From the NCBI GenBank assembly GCA_910585815.1, contig CAJUFJ010000020.1:1-56661 (forward strand): a stretch of DNA of 56,661 nucleotides, in the 5' to 3' direction. Made by a program: the position numbers and the translations under genes. Below, one piece after another: positions 55,355 through 56,661 of the stretch (its first letter is position 1; each line of letters opens with the position of its first letter). This stretch comes from an uncultured Oscillospiraceae bacterium (lineage in GTDB: Bacteria; Bacillota; Clostridia; Oscillospirales; Oscillospiraceae). The notes beneath the pieces are model-generated. The model did no database searches. It was not told the DNA's origin and worked only from the letters and a program-made list of their open reading frames with translations.

Positions 55355-56458
55355 CTATACCAGCTTTCCATCGTGGATATGGAAGGCCCTGCCGCCCTCC
55401 AAACCCTCCAGTTTTTCCTCCTCGCAGCAGGTGATGAACACCTGTCCCCCCCGGATGCGGTTGAGGACGAAGGCCTGCCGCCGGGGGTCCAGCTCGGAGA
55501 GGACGTCGTCCAGCAGCAGGACGGGCCACTCCCCTGTCTCCTCCTGGAAGATCTCCCGCTGGGCCAGCTTGAGGGACAGCGCCGCCGTCCGGGTCTGTCC
55601 CTGGGAGGCGTAGGTCTTGGCGTTTTTCCCGCCAATATCCACGGTTAAATCGTCCTTGTGGGGCCCGGACAGGCACTGCCGGCTGTCGATCTCCGCCTTG
55701 CGGTGCTTCTCCTGGTGCTCCAGCAGCAGGGGGAGCAGTTCCCGGGGCGGGGCCTGGGGGTCGGGGATGTTGGACACCGTGCTGTACCCCAGCTCCAGCC
55801 CCTCCCGCCCGCCGGAAAACTCCCCGTGGATGGCGGGGGCCCGCTCCCGCAGGCGCTTGACAAAGTGGGCCCGGTAGTGAATCACAATGGCCCCGGTCTG
55901 GGCCATGCGCAGGTTGAAATCGTCCAGGGTGTCCAGCATGGAGGGGTTTTCCGGCCAGTCCCGGAGGATGCGGGTCTTGTGGCCGTAGAGCCGGCTGTAC
56001 TCGGCCAGCGCCTGGGCGTACCGGGGCCGCAGCTGACAGATGGCCCCGTCCAAAAACCGCCGCCGCTCCTCGCTGCCCGCCCGGATGAGGGACAGGTCCT
56101 CGGGGCAGAACAGCACGGTATTGAGAATCCCCGCCAGCTCTCCGGCGGTTTTCAGCCGCACCCCGTTGGACCACAGCTGCCGGCCACGCCCCCGGAGAAG
56201 CCTGGCCTCCAGGGTAAAATCCCGGTCCCGGCTGAACACCTCCCCCTTGACAAAGGCGGCGTCGATGTCCAGCATAATCATCTCCCGGTCGTACCGGGCC
56301 CGGTGGGACCGGGCGGCGGAGAGATAGGCCACCGCCTCCAGCAGATTGGTCTTGCCCTGGGCGTTGTCGCCGTAGATCAGGTTGACCCGGGGGTCAAATT
56401 CCGCCTCCAGGTGGGGGTAGTTGCGGAAAAAATCCAGCTCCAGCCGCTTGACAATCAC
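55355..56458 (-). CDS. recF: DNA replication and repair protein RecF
   Basis: RecF is an SMC-like ATPase that, with RecO and RecR, loads RecA at gaps. The 367-residue protein has Walker A GDNAQGKTN (about 30-38), the SHRARYDREM region, the signature SGPHKDDL (about 266) and Walker B VLLLDDVLSELDPRRQ (about 313-328). The GTG start at 56458 overlaps the yaaA stop (GTGA), the usual coupling. Length is typical. Its last codons have been copied twice downstream. dnaN and dnaA should lie just beyond the right edge of the window. Confidence 0.95.
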   Translation of the reverse strand: MIVKRLELDFFRNYPHLEAEFDPRVNLIYGDNAQGKTNLLEAVAYLSAARSHRARYDREMIMLDIDAAFVKGEVFSRDRDFTLEARLLRGRGRQLWSNGVRLKTAGELAGILNTVLFCPEDLSLIRAGSEERRRFLDGAICQLRPRYAQALAEYSRLYGHKTRILRDWPENPSMLDTLDDFNLRMAQTGAIVIHYRAHFVKRLRERAPAIHGEFSGGREGLELGYSTVSNIPDPQAPPRELLPLLLEHQEKHRKAEIDSRQCLSGPHKDDLTVDIGGKNAKTYASQGQTRTAALSLKLAQREIFQEETGEWPVLLLDDVLSELDPRRQAFVLNRIRGGQVFITCCEEEKLEGLEGGRAFHIHDGKLV

Positions 56459-56661
56459 GTGACCACAAGCTCCGTCTCGCCGTCAATCACTGCCCGGTCC
56501 CCGGGACGCAGCTTCTTCCCCCGCATGGGGCAGACCTCCCCGTTGACAGCCACCCGGCCCTCCTGGATAATCAGCTTGGCATCTCCGCCCGTCTCCACCG
56601 CCCCGGCGAACTTGAGCAGGTCCTGTAGCTTGATAAATTCGGTGTGTATTTTGATTTCGTG
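56455..56661 (-). CDS. yaaA: S4-domain RNA-binding protein YaaA (partial, 5' end outside window)
   Basis: The visible 68 residues (HEIKIHTEFIKLQDLLKFAG...) form an S4-like RNA-binding domain with the family pattern FIKLQDLLKFAGAVETGG, AKLIIQEGRVAVNGEV and RGKKLRPGD. In Firmicutes it lies between dnaN and recF. Only the first residue or two are missing at the window edge. Its TGA overlaps the recF GTG start. Confidence 0.9.
   Translation of the reverse strand, partial: HEIKIHTEFIKLQDLLKFAGAVETGGDAKLIIQEGRVAVNGEVCPMRGKKLRPGDRAVIDGETELVVT

Overview
The window looks like a chromosomal segment of a spore-forming, GC-rich gut clostridium, most probably in the Oscillospiraceae (Flavonifractor/Lawsonibacter/Intestinimonas-like). 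The reasons are the housekeeping gene content, a spoIIP sporulation gene, strong Shine-Dalgarno sites, Firmicutes-type T-box and FMN riboswitch regulation, and many families (DUF6809, DUF6882, DUF6442, stalk-domain proteins, DUF4179-like anti-sigma) typical of that group. This placement is inference from protein content; no database was searched.

Layout. 1-1.4 kb: the end of an integrative-element-like module with two sigma-like regulators behind hairpins. 1.4-2.0 kb: a broken S-layer-homology gene. 2.3-2.9 kb: a Phd/ParE toxin-antitoxin pair. 3.0-22.5 kb: a housekeeping block (spoIIP divergent; then miaB, mutS, lipoprotein, mutL, unknown, miaA, hfq, HlyD-like, yggS, sepF, divIVA, mfd), covering tRNA i6A/ms2i6A modification, mismatch repair, RNA chaperoning, division and transcription-coupled repair. 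22.7-28.5 kb: a secreted stalk-domain protein with a long structured leader, a DUF6882 protein, a PrsA/SurA-like foldase lipoprotein and small regulators. 28.5-31.3 kb: a glycine T-box, a small unknown gene, a RelB/YoeB toxin-antitoxin pair and glycyl-tRNA synthetase in one run. 31.4-41 kb: small regulators, FMN riboswitch-ribU, M23 peptidase, typA, an AT-rich DUF6144-like gene, a PEBP-like protein and rubrerythrin. 40-45 kb: ECF sigma/anti-sigma, a VWA-CoxE protein with a GNAT, and a small membrane-protein operon. 45-56.7 kb (minus strand): YegP-like, rnhA, DUF559, membrane proteins, gyrA, gyrB, PH protein, remB, three small membrane paralogues, recF and partial yaaA, i.e. the conserved dnaA-dnaN-yaaA-recF-remB-gyrB-gyrA neighbourhood. 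The right edge is therefore probably close to the replication origin.

Two things stand out. First, the recF-remB junction has been rebuilt by successive tandem duplications. It now holds three paralogous membrane proteins and a 41-codon open reading frame whose first part copies the remB start and whose second part copies the recF end. Synonymous differences dominate its divergence from both parents. Second, intergenic spaces are packed with modular palindromic REP/REPIN-like repeats, and several copies lie inside genes: two in the interdomain linker of mutL, one near the C-terminus of mutS, and one forming the C-terminus of a DUF559 protein.

Regulation readable from sequence includes many near-consensus sigma-A promoters with 17-base spacers, operator-like repeats beside small XRE repressors, a GGC-specifier T-box, an FMN riboswitch, a candidate sigma-E promoter for spoIIP and a long structured leader before the stalk-domain gene. 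No complete rRNA, tRNA, CRISPR array or intact transposase was seen.
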